64,000 bases of DNA from Lagopus muta (taxonomy: Eukaryota > Chordata > Aves > Galliformes > Phasianidae), in contig NC_064438.1 in NCBI RefSeq assembly GCF_023343835.1, positions 15,977,077 to 16,041,076 of the forward strand, read 5' to 3'. A model generated the notes under the pieces. The model was given only the letters and a program-made list of their open reading frames with translations. It did no database searches and had not been told where the DNA came from. This document shows, one piece after another, positions 1-11,628 of the stretch. Position numbers and translations under genes: made by a program. The first letter of the stretch is position 1. Every line of letters begins with the position of its first letter.

Positions 1-1200
1 ATTTGGTACTGGCGAAAAGGGGCACGTGGGGAAGACCTGGAGATGGGAGCACATGGATCCTGGGCCCCTCTGTTATCAGAAACCCAGCTTGCCTGCATCT
101 CCCATTCTCCTCTAAGTTCTGTCCCAGTTTTCAGGTATTTACTGTTTATTCTCCAGTTTACAGTTCCCATATGCCTACAGTGTCTGCCATATGGTCTACA
201 CCATCCCACCTGCAAGGCTTTAAGATTTCCAGGCGCTCCACATGGTGGTTAAAACCAGCATACAAACCATTCTCCCTCTTTTTCCCAGACTAAAACAAGA
301 GCCCCGCTCTGAGCCAGGCCTTTAAAAAGCCCTTTGAATTTGTGCTATCTGCTGAACGGCATCTTCCAAAGGTTTACCCAAGATTTTAAGGATGCCAGAC
401 CTGTGAGATAGATCAGTGAGCAGTCGTTCCTTTGACTGCCACCTGAAGTCACTTGTGCCTCCTTGCAACGGAGGCAGTGCACTCAGCAGCCAGTTTAGAC
501 CTATTCTGCCCAAGCATCACAGCAGTCCATGCACACCAGCATCAGAACTTCAGCTGGCGTGACTCTGCCTGAGATACACACAGCTGCTGGATGTATATAC
601 ATGTATCAGGACAAGGCTTTCACTGTAACTGGACTAGCTTACTACTTACAGTGTTGTACACTGAGTATGCCGACAGGACGTGGAACAATGCCTGTTGCCT
701 GCAAAGAAAGAAAGGACATTAAAATGAGCCACTCATACAAACTGAGCTCAACACACCTGTGTGTCAGGTCTGGAAGGGGGGCTATGGTTTTCCTGTAGTC
801 TGGAAGCCACTGAAGCAGCAAATGCTTTAATCCCAGGGGAAACAATGTCACCTTTCCATTAGCAGGCTTCTCCCTTCTGTCTCTGCTAAGGGAGTCATCA
901 CTGTATGGATATGCAGTACAGTGCATATGGTATGCACACTGTATGTAGGGCACCTCTCCAAACCCATCCATCACAGAGGCCACGTACGTTTCATCCTGCT
1001 CCACAGGGACTCCCCACAAGCCCTGTGCACTTGCAAGCCCAGCACCTCCACGGCCAAAGCACCACAACAGACTGATGTGCCAGGCTCCAGAACTGGGGCT
1101 GAGCATGGTCCAAGGTGGATCTGCCCAAAAAGAGAGCTCAACAGCTGAATCCAATGCCCGCAGCCCAAGCCTTGTCATGTGCCCCTCAAGCGGTACTCAC

Positions 1201-1310
1201 TTCACACCATAGCGATCCCGAAACATGATGTGGTTTCGGAAGGTGCGGTTAACATCCAGATCTATCTGCTTGATTTCTGAGGACCAGCTCTTTGCCTGTT
1301 GTTTCATTTG
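1201..1310 (-). CDS. Coding exon, residues 128-163 plus split Lys; arginine finger
   Basis: A 110-base exon with acceptor CTTCCAG at 1311 and donor AA|GTGAGT at 1200. It encodes [20 protein letters not shown], then [16 protein letters not shown], and two bases (AA) of a Lys codon finished in the next exon. I-D-L-D-V-N-R is the TBC motif that carries the catalytic arginine finger (Arg149 counted from Met 11620). The partner glutamine finger (YxQ) is expected in the next exon, which is not among bases 1-1190. [17 protein letters not shown] is almost unchanged from USP6NL, so GAP activity is likely retained, although only one of the two catalytic fingers can be checked here. Confidence 0.96.
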
Positions 1311-4300
1311 CTGGAAGGGAGAGTGGCAGACAAGAGGAAGGGGTCAGACATCATCTAAGCCTGCACCGCTTGATAAGCAGCCATCTCCCCGCGGTAGAAA
1401 TGGCAGCCTGTGAGATGCAGAGCCACTGAGGAGCGATCCCAGCAGCGAGCAGTGACCTGGGGGTGAAGGGATGAAGAACAGCGACCAAACCGAACACAAG
1501 CTTGCCCTCCCACCGAGGCAGAGCAACTGTAGCTCAGCAGCACGTGTGCCTGCACAGCAGGATGTGGACCAGCACATCTTACCAGCCCCAAAACCCCTTG
1601 CAAGCACAGAGATAGCACTGCTTTGGCTCATCCCATTGTGCAGCCTCTTGCTTGCCCCTACATCCACAACACAGGATTCTTCATGGCACCCAGCCTGGCA
1701 CTCTCTCTGGGCTGTAACAAAGCTTCAAGTCCTCTGCTGGTGCTTGAGGAATGATGCACACCCAAAGCAAACAAACAGATGTATGTACGCCAACAACACT
1801 GAGCTCTTCAGAGGCTCAGTCATAATGAAGTCCAAAGTATTGAGACTTCAACTCCTTTGGAAAGTGATCCTTACTCCCCATGCAGAAGAGAATCATGTTA
1901 ATTTTGAGGAATCCTAGAACAGTAGTTCTGGGATAATTTCTTGGATCGGTGCGAATTTTAAGGAACTGGCTAAGTCCAGACCTGAATCTAAGCTCAAAAC
2001 AGAATCCTCACATTCCCCTATGCTAGCTAATCATTTAAGGCAGTGTTACACAGAAAGGACTAAAGTCCACTGCAAAAAAAAAACCACAAAAAACCAAAAG
2101 CAAACTAGACTGAAAGCTAAGCCCACCTGAATAAAGAGTGCACTCCAGAGTTCAAGAGTGGACACACAGACATCAGGAAACATTTCTTTACCATGAGGGT
2201 GGTCAAACACTGGGACAGACTTCCTAATGAGGTGGTGATGCCCTACGCCTGTCAGTGCTCGGGAGGTATTCGAGCAATGCCCACCAGCCCTGCCCAACCC
2301 ATGGCACTAATCCAGCACAGTGGGGCCAGGCACAGCCAACGCTCCCTCAGGAATTTTAAGTCTAACCATGAAAGCAACATGAAAGGGAGGAGCAACAGCA
2401 CAGGGCTGCTTCTGAATTATTGCCTGCACTAGACAAGGCAAGGTAGCAAATACGACAATGAAATGATGATCAGATAGATGCTATCATCTCACGGCATTAA
2501 ATCCTGTACTTCCAGCACTTCTCCCTGCCCTTCACAACGCACAGTCCGCCTGAAGTAACACAATGGCTCACACACATCTGTCACTTGAGTTCAGATTTCC
2601 CCACATTTCCCTCCAGTTTTCCCTATCAGAACAGCACAGACCTCTCTCTCAAAGCCTCTAACTAACTGTACTTTGGCATCTTCTGACTTCTCCCAATGGG
2701 TCATCCTCAAGGCATACAGGATGTGTTTCTGCCACCGTTTGCCCCAAAAAGATGCAGCAGCCATGGGGCCAGTCTCTGGAGGTCAATGGGCTGAGGCCTG
2801 ACTCAGTCCCTTCCAAAAGCAAAATCCCTCCACCAGGATGTGCCTCTGGAGCTAATTAACAAGAGAGATAATTGCTAGCGGCAGGTGGCACCAAAGAGGA
2901 GGAGGATTAAGACGAGCTTTTAGGGGGGTTGAGTACAGCAAAGCCTATTAATACTGAAGCTCCTGCTTACTGCAGACTCTCCTCTGAAGCACAGATAAAC
3001 TCCTTGTGACTTTCATTTCTTTGGATCGTTTCCCTGCCTGCACAGCACCAGCTTCTTGGGAGGGAGCATGATAAGAAACTACGTTATTATAGGCAGCTTC
3101 ATTATCCCTGCTTATTGCTGTGATCCCAACCCATGTTCCCTGCGCCCCCTCATGTGAATCCATCCCGGCAGCACTTCACTATTAACATCTATGCTTGACT
3201 GGCTGTAATAAGAATTAGCCTCATCCTGTGTAATAGGCAGGGATTTTAGAAGCGCCTGCACCTCCTGGAAATGGAACTTTAATTTCTGCCTCCAAAAGGC
3301 AACAGCCTCTGCAGCACCCCAGTGCTCACCATTATGAGAAACGTTTGCAGGCTCTTAAGGCAAGCTGAGGTCTGCTAGGAAAGCGTGTGCCACCCCTACT
3401 GCAAAGGAGCCTGCTTGGTCTGAGCTATGCTAATGCAAGCTAATTGTGAAACAAGGTAGGAAAAGAAGCCAGGCAGCATAAAGCAGCCTTAAGGTTTGAT
3501 GTGAAAAATAGAAGAAATACAGCAAGCACCACTGCTTGAATTTCTGTTCAATGCACAACACAGAAATTGCTTATTTGATACCAAGGAATCCACAGAAAAG
3601 TCTGCAGGATGAAGAGCTCTGGTTGGAAGCAATGCAAGAAGGACCTTGCTCCTATCTGCAGAAGAAAGAATGGAAATTGATTTTTAATAGAGACTTTCAA
3701 GATAGTACTGCTATAATAATGACTGAAGATAAAAGGACTACACCAGCTGCTTCAATGCAAGCCATTTCAATGCTTGCCAACAACTTCCAGCTGAATATCT
3801 AAGTTAAAAACTAATCAAAAGGCTTTCCAGACTGTCCTCACCCCACTGTAATTGGCTTTCTTGACTAGCAACCCTTTATAGAATGGTTCAAGGCTTCTGA
3901 TCTTGCTGCATACTTCACAGTGCAATGAGTAACATTTTGAAGTCCACAGAGAGGTCTGGACCACCTACACCTAGTGGCTACCTGCTCCAAGTGCTCTGGG
4001 CTACTACACAGACCGGCAGCTTGGGGAACCACAGCCAGCAACTTCATTGAGCTGTCTGCTCTCATTCCCAAAGATGCAGTAACACCAACAGCTCCTTCAC
4101 CAGCTGCCTGCACAGAACACGTGGGAGCAGCACACTGGGGAAGCAGCTGGCCAGCAGTCCCCAACCTGACAAACACACAGATAAGGAGTTTATCCTCCTT
4201 TCTCAGCCCTTGCTAACTTTAAGCCTTTCCTTCTCAGAGTTCTCAGCAGGTCACTGCAGGGATTCAGCCCAGCCGCCAGCGCAGGTTGCACCCTCCCTAT

Positions 4301-4456
4301 CCCCAAAAGCTTCCCCATAGGGATCCCCCGCTTCCCCCCCTGCCCATCGCAGATGCAGATTCCCGTGTCCTTAGTGGGTCCACTACTGGTCCACCCTGCC
4401 CTCCCACAGCAGCCCAGGCACCTCCCTCCCAACTCGCTCCTGTGCTGGTTCCATAC
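1311..4456 (-). other. Intron between residues 127 and 128
   Basis: A 3.1 kb intron with matching GTATGG donor and CCAG acceptor. It holds one old CR1 remnant (about 2160-2300) and an AT-rich segment at 2820-3260 with several homeodomain-type TAATTA/TAATTG cores that may be conserved noncoding DNA. No further exon of the RabGAP is visible. Open frames such as 3865-4176 on the minus strand show no protein-like features. Confidence 0.85.
2160..2300 (+). mobile_element. CR1 LINE fragment, plus orientation
   Basis: Matches the end of CR1 ORF2 as I know it: GACATCAGGAAA-ATTTCTTTAC, GAGGGTGGT, ACACTGGGACAGACTTCC, GAGGTGGTGATGCC. Old and truncated at both ends, in the sense orientation, inside an intron. 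Confidence 0.8.
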
Positions 4457-4564
4457 CTCATACTTTCCTTCATTCTCCTTCTTCATCTTCTCAACGTCCA
4501 GCAGCAGTGACCAGACCTGGCCTCGCACCTGGAGCGGAATGCCTTTGTACACTCGCCGACACAT
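4457..4564 (-). CDS. Coding exon, residues 92-127 (start of TBC domain)
   Basis: A 108-base exon, phase 0 at both ends, between a GTGGCAG acceptor and a GAG|GTATGG donor. The product starts [20 protein letters not shown] and continues [26 protein letters not shown] is the first conserved motif of TBC domains, with the invariant Gly-Ile-Pro and Arg-Gly...Trp visible. The region after it ([13 protein letters not shown]) is closer in my memory to TBC1D3 (LKNPGRYQIMKEKG) than to USP6NL (KEETRDLYSKLKHRARG), one reason for calling this a distinct paralog. Confidence 0.95.
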
Positions 4565-7500
4565 CTGCCACGAGCAAAAGGCATGCACTGTTAGTGTGCT
4601 GCAGAACAGCTGCGCTCACATGGCACAGCAGCAGCCCTCTTGTCTGTTCTTGTATAGAGAGGCGTTTCCAGTCTGATGAGTGGGCTGGGCACCTGCAGCC
4701 ATCAAAGACATCTATTTAGCCAAAATCCAGACACATCTCATGCTTTTGAGCTCTCTAGAAGAGCTGGGCACAGACCATCCCTGTTGTAGGTGTAGCTCTT
4801 ACATTTCTCCTAGTCAACCTGCCCTTGGACTCCTCCTCTCGATGTCTCCTGGAACCAGAAGCAGTACCTTTGGCTTTGCAAGCCTTTGGTCTGAACTGGT
4901 GTGGCCACTTTTACCTGGATCCTCAAGGACTAGGAGATACATTTCCCCTTGGAGAGGAGAGCCCTCACACAAGTCAGAGATGTGTCCACAGCAACATCTG
5001 AAGGCAACTGGCAGGCTACACCAAGGGCTCTCGTGCTGGAGAAGATAACAGCCCACATGTATCCCTCAAGCAAGGACAGGAATCAAACAAACGCGCGAGT
5101 GTCCCCCCTTCTAACTCCATGTGTTCGCTTTATGCCTTTCACAGATGCCTCTTTCCTTTTTCTTGTCATAAGGCCCTCTTTCTCTGAACAGACTATTACA
5201 TTTCAATAGGAAACAGAAAAAAAGAGCTTTTTGTTCCATCCCTGACTTCTCCCATTAAAAGAACTTAAAAAGAAAAAAAAAAGCCTTATGTCTGAATATT
5301 TTCCATGCTTGCACTCATCCCACCCCCTTGAAACGTCTTGCAGCTGCACTACAGAACCAACTGCAGCATTCTTCCAGGTTCCTGGGGACCCCAAGGCTGC
5401 ACAGGCCCAAGCTCCAGCTGCAGGGGCTTATGTTAGGATGCAGGGATCCCCTGAGTCCCCTAAAGGGACTGAAGGACCCTATAGGACAGGGCAGAGCAGC
5501 AGCTCTATGCCCCACTGAGCACAATCCATTCCTGCTGTCTGGCTTAAACTTATCTGATCTCCCCCCAGATCCCTCTTTTCCCATAAGCTTTGTGCAAGAG
5601 AAGGGCTATGACTCAAGGAGAAGCATCAAACCACACAGTGGTTTGATCAGCAGATCAGCAGGAGGTTTTCTCATCGTGGACCTGCAATGTTGCCTTTGCA
5701 TCCCTGGTGCTAAGCAGAACATCTGCTGCAGTCACTTCTCCCTCCTGGTACACACCACACCATCAGCTTCCTCTCTTCTCACCGGAGTTTTTAACACAGT
5801 CCCTGCCCCAGATCTGCTGCTCACTGTTCCAGGCAGTCTCACTTGCTCTGAAGGTCCTACACACACCCCAGACCACCATACTCTACAGAAGCCCTTTGCG
5901 AGACTCTCAGCTAACACCAGGAAAGAACTACCAAGATGTGTGCACAGAGGGAGGCCTCCAACCACCCAGTGATGGCCCATCTTTTAGGGTATGTTACTAC
6001 TTCAGGGTCTGCCAAAATTAGCAAGGAAGAAGCACAATGTGTACGTGGAACAACGCAATTACATGAACCACTCAAAGTCAAACTGGAGAGGAAGATCATA
6101 GAATCATGGAATCATTGGAATTGGAAGGGACCTTTAAAGGCCATCTAGTCTGATTCCCCTGCAATGAACACGGTTATCTACACTAGATAGGTGCTCAGAC
6201 CCCCCAGTTCAGTCTGACCCTGAATGTCTCCCAGGACAGTGCATCCACCAGCTTTCTGGGCAACAAGGAGCCCATGGCTTATAACTTTGTGAAGCATAAG
6301 CTGAGACAGAAAGAAGAAAAATGGAGCATGTACCCATTTAGTTAACAATCATCCCACGATTTGTTTGTTTCCAGAGTATTAGGAAAGAGTGGCTGACAGT
6401 CACCAAGGTAGAGCAAGCTCAGCTCTGTGGGAAGAAAATTATTTTGTTTTGAATTCTCAGAGCTGTTATTGTTATACTTTAACAAGTGTGGCATATATAG
6501 TAAATGTCTCTAATGATTTTCTCTGCACAAGAGTGCAGCAGAAACAAAGGAGTTACAAAACATGCTGAGATGAAAACGAACTAAAATGCCTCTCTACTAT
6601 TTATCCAAAGGGTTTCCTCCTCCCACCACTTCCAGAAGTGCAAGTGATAAAACCTCAGTGTTGTGAATCACGGAGAGGGAAAATGAGTAATTTTCCTTTG
6701 TCATGAGACTTGAAGGAAAACAGGGAAGTTATCATTAACAGGAGCAATTATGTGGGAAGCAGAGTGCAGGTGACAGCAGCTGCTGCCCTGCATGAAAATG
6801 AAGTACCCTCCCAACTCACCATCTTTTGGCTCTAATAAACTGCTCAATGCTTGCAGCTGTGAAAAGAACACCAGGATCACAGCCCAAGCAGACTGACACA
6901 AAGAGGGCAGGGAGAACAAACCCCATCGCACCTCACAAGTGGAGGTGCTGGGAGCTGAAGTGGTGGCTCCACAGCTTTCACCAGAGGGGTGGACCCCAGT
7001 GTCTAGGGGAATCTCCACTGCCCTGAGGCACATCACGAGGACAACGTGGCTGTGGCAGAGAGCATTTGCTACAACCCCTTCCTTTCGTGGAAGCAGAACA
7101 GCAGGGATGAAGCCTGACTTGGCCCAACTCTGCCATGACAAAGGTCTGCAGGCTGTTCCTAGCAGGAGCAGATTACTCCCTGCTGGGGGTCTGTGCCAGT
7201 CAACACAGAGCCCTGATTCATCCTAAACCGCTTTGTCGGCACGCATCGGATTAAGAACCCAGCACCTCAGTGACCTTTAACAGAGACAAGGCCATGACTG
7301 TGTGCAGACAGGCTTTGCTAAGAACCTGACATCCCCAGCCAAAGACACCCCTCTCCAAAGTCCTAATGCAACAAGCAGTGAGCATGCTGTGCACAGATCA
7401 CATCATCTCCACAGCTGTCAGTCCCCCAGCACTGATACTCCTGGTTGAAATCCAGTTATTTCAAAGCTACAATGAAGAAATTAGCTTGCTATCAAGAAGC

Positions 7501-10429
7501 ACTCAGCGTAGCATTTTTCCCTTGAACTACTGTGCATATGCTTACATGGCACCATCGGGGCAATTCCTAGAATCCTAGAAATGATAACATGGATTTAGAA
7601 CAGCAGTGAATGGAGCACAAATCCCCCAGCACTGCTGTGCTGCACCCTGAGCCACGCAACACAACACTTCTCTGCAAATCGTCACGTGTTGGCTCTGTGG
7701 AACTCTGTGCCCTTAGCATGGACTCATTTATTTCCACATCATTTCCCCTGTGAAGTCAGTAAGGCTGCTCGTACAGCCAGGAACAAGCACCGTGACATCA
7801 GCCTAACCACATCCCTACTAGAATGGTGCTGGTATCATTTGTGTGTGCTTCTGGAATTAAGTCGTAGTGCTGCAAAGCATGCCTAGAACAGCTCTGCATA
7901 CAGATCCGACGTGGTGCTGAGCATGAGGAGTCCCAGGGCACTGCTTTCATTAAGGCAATCCTATCTGCTGCTCATCTTGAAACACATCATACCAGGAGTG
8001 ATTTGAAGTGCAGGCAGGCCACCTTGGGCTAGGGGGATGTCAGAGGCTGCCTGCTGAGGGCTCTGTCTCTTACAGTCAGCAACCACATCACGTAGACAGG
8101 GGACGGTAGCAGGTGGGGATGCATGCTAGAAATTGAGCTAATGTCAATCAGGCTTGGAGACAGGCAGCATCCCCAGGGAGGGTGCACCGCTCCTCAGAGG
8201 TGGCAGAGCAGGAAGCCCCTGTGGGTGCTCCTGGGGCAGCTTTGGTAGTTTTCCATACTACTCCTTGCACACTGCAGGAGCCTGTGCCGCTGTGACTCTG
8301 GAGCTGGGAATGGTGTGAGCTGCCCATTCCAAAACAGACAAGCCAAGGCAACAACCTGAGCTCCATGCCGACATTGAAAAACACACATGGTAGCACAGTG
8401 AGTCCAGAGTCCTTCTGAACAGACTGTGTCAAAGCCAAGGACAAAGAGATGGCGCCTGTCTTCAGTACTCTTCAGAGATTTCTTCATAAGATGAAATCTG
8501 AGTCCTTTCTTTACAATCCTTTAAGTTCCACGCCTGAGCTGTGTCAGCCATCAGCTCATGACAACACCAACCTCCAGGCAGCTTCTGTGCTGCCAATCAA
8601 GCACTGGGCTGTACAGCTCTAAGACTGCAGCACCTTTCCTCCAAAACAGCAATGCAGATGGTGGCGTGCTCCACGCAAGGGACTGACAGGTATGGAAAAC
8701 ACATCCAGGTAAAGGTACAAGGTCTTGCTCCTTGCTGCTCCACACTGAGCTCCACAGGGTAGCTCTGATACATGCACTGATGGTAACAGCAGCAGCACAG
8801 AGCTTCCTGCGGCAGTGCCAGCAGGCTGCCAGGCCTGATTCAAAGCTGCTTTGTGCTCTTTGGCTTCATGCTCTCCCAGGCTGCCTCCAAGCACTGTGCC
8901 TCAGCCGCTGGGGGGGCTGACGCTGAGCGCCAGGGCTCAAGTCCTACAGGGGACAATGCCTCTTCTGTGTCCTGGAGTGAGGGACTGTTCACAGGCTGTT
9001 ATAAATAGCAATGTCATTTATTCCTTTACATTCTCTGACACAGGGACCTGTGAGTGGCTTGCTGTTGGATGGCCGGTCAAGCACCTCTCCAGCCTTCAGC
9101 TGAAAGTCAGCAAGCAACCAGGTCATACAAATCCTGCTCTTTGGTGCTTCCTAGGATCAACCCTGGGGCTGGACATGGGAATCCCGTCGCTTGGACAAAG
9201 GACCAAAGCAGTTGGTTTATCCTGTACACCTTCAGCACCTGAACTTCTTGTTGGCCCACCTGAGCTGACACAGGAGAGCCAAGCTGTGCTTGACACACTC
9301 CAAACACAACAGGGCCCTCTGGGATTCCCTGAACACTGCTGGAATTTGGTATTATGTCCACGAGGCCACAGAACAATTAATGCTAAGTTCTAATTAGAGA
9401 AGTCAAGGCCACAAGAGACCCTCCATTTTTGCCACCCCCAGAACAGCACTGATGAAGAAAATAATTATAACAGCACTGAAACGAGAAGAGGGACTAAAAC
9501 ATCCCAAGCTTATCTTCAGTACCATTCTTGTTATAACAAAAATAAGATTTTATTTAACAGAAGAGGAGCCTACTGCTGTTCTTTGGTTGGGTGAACTTCA
9601 AATTGCTCCAGGCTGCCAGTGATGAGGGAAGAGGATGCTCTGTTTCCAAGCTGCCCATTACATCCTCCAGCAGCTGTGGTAGCATCCTCTGGAGGAAGCT
9701 GAGGGAGCCAACACATGGAGCTTCTGAATGCAGGCAGGTCAGGCACAGTGCCTCTGTGCTCAGCAAGCTCTGAAGTCTGCCATCAGGTTTGAGGCTTTTG
9801 TGCCTAAAGAGGTTTGTCCTAGGAATTTATTACAAATATTATTCATTAAAATTAATTTGGTTTTGCACTGGTGTTTGCAGTTTACTTACAAAGTCCAATC
9901 CAACGCAGAAGGTTAATGCCTCCACACGTGCCTTCCACAGCTGGGTGAACACCAATAGGCTCAGCAAGCAGCCAAAGGGCTTCACACAGGCAAAGCAGGG
10001 AGCAAAACCCAAAATCTAGGTCATGTCCTAGACTGATATTTCTCACCCCTGGGAGAAAACCAGGGGGAAAATCAGCAGTACCCATTGCATTGTCCATGCC
10101 ATGCCCAGGTGCTGCAGTGTGCAGCAGGGACCCAGATGGGCACACAAACACATCTGCTGTGCTCCTGCCTGCACAGGTGTCAGTACAAACATATAGGCTG
10201 CAATTAGGATTTCTCATTATATTTGAGTCAGAGCAGAATTTTCCCTCTACTGGTAAGCCAGCAAAATCTAAGGAAAGATTTGAAATACTAAAGACTAACT
10301 AACGGGTAGAATTAGTTAATATTTTCCATCTATCTCTGGTTTCTCTCTTAACTTCCTCTGAAAGCCTGACTTATTCAGAGGAGTCACCAGAGCATACCTC
10401 CTTGCATGTGCTCTTTTTTTCCACCTCAC
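4565..10429 (-). other. Intron between residues 91 and 92
   Basis: A 5.9 kb intron with a GTGAGG donor and GGCAG acceptor. It contains a minus-oriented CR1 3' end at about 6095-6270. The longest open frame inside it, 5328-5972 on the plus strand (214 codons), has no start context, splice support or domain-like sequence, so I treat it as chance. I see nothing else in the block. Confidence 0.85.
6095..6270 (-). mobile_element. CR1 3'-end fragment, minus orientation
   Basis: Starts with the inverted CR1 3' terminus (ATCATAGAATCATGGAATCA), followed by TTGGAAGGGACCTTTAAAGGCCATCTAGTC and a 3' UTR-like segment (GACAGTGCATCCACCAGC). Confidence 0.9.
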
Positions 10430-10510
10430 CTTGTCACTGTTTCTGTATTTGCTCCATTTCTTCAGCATCTTCAGCCACTTGTCCACACGTTCAATTTCCT
10501 GCTGCTTTTG
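10430..10510 (-). CDS. Coding exon, residues 65-91 (helical linker before TBC)
   Basis: An 81-base exon on the minus strand, phase 0 at both ends, bounded by a CAG acceptor at 10511-10513 and an AAG|GTGAGG donor. It encodes QKQQEIERVDKWLKMLKKWS then KYRNSDK. The EIER--KWLKML--W-KY pattern is shared with USP6NL ([23 protein letters not shown]) and, more loosely, with TBC1D3. The charged, heptad-like composition suggests a helix packing against the TBC domain. Reading on through the donor soon gives implausible sequence, which supports the splice. Confidence 0.95.
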
Positions 10511-10905
10511 CTGGTGGGAGAGGGGGGAGAAAGACAGGACAAATTTAAGAAAAAAGCTAGAATACAATTTCTGAAAGATAAGGACTTCTCCTTTGGTTTA
10601 AATTTCTGACAGCTGAACTTTACACTCAGCTGCATACAAACGCCTCTCACAGGAGACAGGAATAACCCAGAGGTGTTTGCAAGAGCTGGTAATTTCAATA
10701 CTAAGTCATTAAAAAAACATTGTATAAACAAGGAGAGACGCAGGCTTAACATGCAGAAAGCATTTCCAAAAGGGCCATTTCTTGACCAAAAAAAAAAGCC
10801 CATCCAGGTTCAGCTAGCTTCAAATCACTAAAAACAGGGATCATTCCTCCCCAGATGAAGTTACAAGAACCCAGTACCCACACTGGCAAAGCTGACAGCT
10901 CTCAC
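10511..10905 (-). other. Intron between residues 64 and 65
   Basis: A 395-base intron flanked by an AAG|GTGAGA donor and a CACCAG-type acceptor preceded by a pyrimidine-rich tract (CTCCCCCCTCTCCCAC on the minus strand). It contains only an A-rich run near 10790 and no further signal. Confidence 0.85.
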
Positions 10906-10945
10906 CTTCTCCTCCAAGGCGGTGCGGGTTGGCAGCTCCTGCTCA
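10906..10945 (-). CDS. Short coding exon, residues 51-64
   Basis: This 40-base exon lies between a TTTTCCAG acceptor at 10946 and a GTGAGA donor at 10905. Its first base completes the split His codon from the previous exon (CA+T), followed by EQELPTRTALEEK, ending in phase 0. The HEQELP start matches HEEELP of USP6NL and HETELP of TBC1D3, which confirms both the splice and the frame. It is too short to be seen as an isolated open frame. The upstream intron is only 77 bases, near the lower limit for vertebrate introns. Confidence 0.93.
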
Positions 10946-11022
10946 CTGGAAAAGCAAGGGGTGACATGTTAACCATGGGGACAGCAGTGTGTGGTGAGGG
11001 TGGGAGAGAAGAGAGAACTTAC

Positions 11023-11108
11023 TGCAGAAACCCAAAGCGGTCAGTAACTTTGTACAGCGTGAAATCAGCATCTTCCCACGGGTCAATCGTGGCTCCCTCC
11101 TGCCTGCC
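11023..11108 (-). CDS. Coding exon, residues 23-50 (family signature block)
   Basis: The minus-strand acceptor TTTCAG at 11109 is followed by 86 coding bases and a consensus GTAAGT donor at 11022. The translation starts [20 protein letters not shown] and continues VTDRFGFL, with two bases (CA) of a split His codon. Human USP6NL has nearly the same block, with the PWEDADY and [16 protein letters not shown] runs, so this exon is the strongest single marker of the family. Introns of 446 bases upstream and 77 bases downstream flank it. The block lies before the TBC domain and has no known catalytic role; it helps separate USP6NL-type proteins from other TBC families. Confidence 0.95.
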
Positions 11109-11554
11109 CTGAAAGCAGAAGGAAGGTCAATGAGCCACATGAGGAATGGAAATACCCCAGTGCTCGCATCCTGTTCCCCCCAGTGCCTGCATGCTAGAAA
11201 GCACAGAACAACAGCACTACAGACCAGACTACAGGTTGAAACCATCCAGCTTATCAGAGGTGCCACTGCTATGGGGTCAAAAGGGTTGTACATCATAGCA
11301 GGCAGTGCTGTCGGGCAATCGGGCACAGGCCATCCTAGCTTTAGTAGGGACACAGAGGCACTGGAAATCCAGGGCCTCTGTGACTGTATGGAGCATATAT
11401 GGGATCTAAGAGACCGTGAGAGAGGATGGGCAGGCAGAAGTAGGCAAAAAGAGCATGGCTGCTGCAGCAATTCTTCAAAGCGTCCTTGCTTGACCCATCG
11501 ACCAAATATCCCCAGCCTTAGCTAGTGTACTGGGGAAAAGCACAAGGCTGGTAC
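11109..11554 (-). other. Intron between residues 22 and 23
   Basis: A 446-base intron flanked by GTACCA and TTTCAG. Nothing else recognised in it. Confidence 0.85.
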
Positions 11555-11628
11555 CTTCTCATACTTGGCAATGATCTCCGCTTTTTCCTGGGTTATTAAA
11601 GTGTCTATATCTTTCTTCATGTCAGAAG
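11555..11628 (-). CDS. Coding exon with the start codon (residues 1-22)
   Basis: Read on the minus strand, a TTACAG acceptor is followed by eight bases, then ATG (11620-11618) and an open frame to AAG|GTACCA at 11555. The product is MKKDIDTLITQEKAEIIAKY plus EK. The block QEKAEIIAKYEKG aligns with the N-termini of USP6NL (ERAEIVAKYDRG) and TBC1D3 (EREDIIMKYEKG), so the start here matches where family proteins begin. The exon ends in phase 0. The eight bases before ATG are also open in frame (Ala/Ser/Asp with one base from the previous exon), so a longer N-terminus from an upstream exon is possible; see the candidate exon at 58.6 kb. The donor base set (AAG|GTACCA) is acceptable but not strong. 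Confidence 0.9.

Noticed and set aside
1-1190. Search for the next RabGAP exon (YxQ glutamine finger)
   Set aside because: No minus-strand sequence encoding a YCQGMS-like motif with an acceptor is present; the exon must lie beyond the left edge.
5328-5972. 214-codon plus-strand frame in an intron
   Set aside because: No start context, no domain-like sequence, and other frames are also open in this GC-balanced region.
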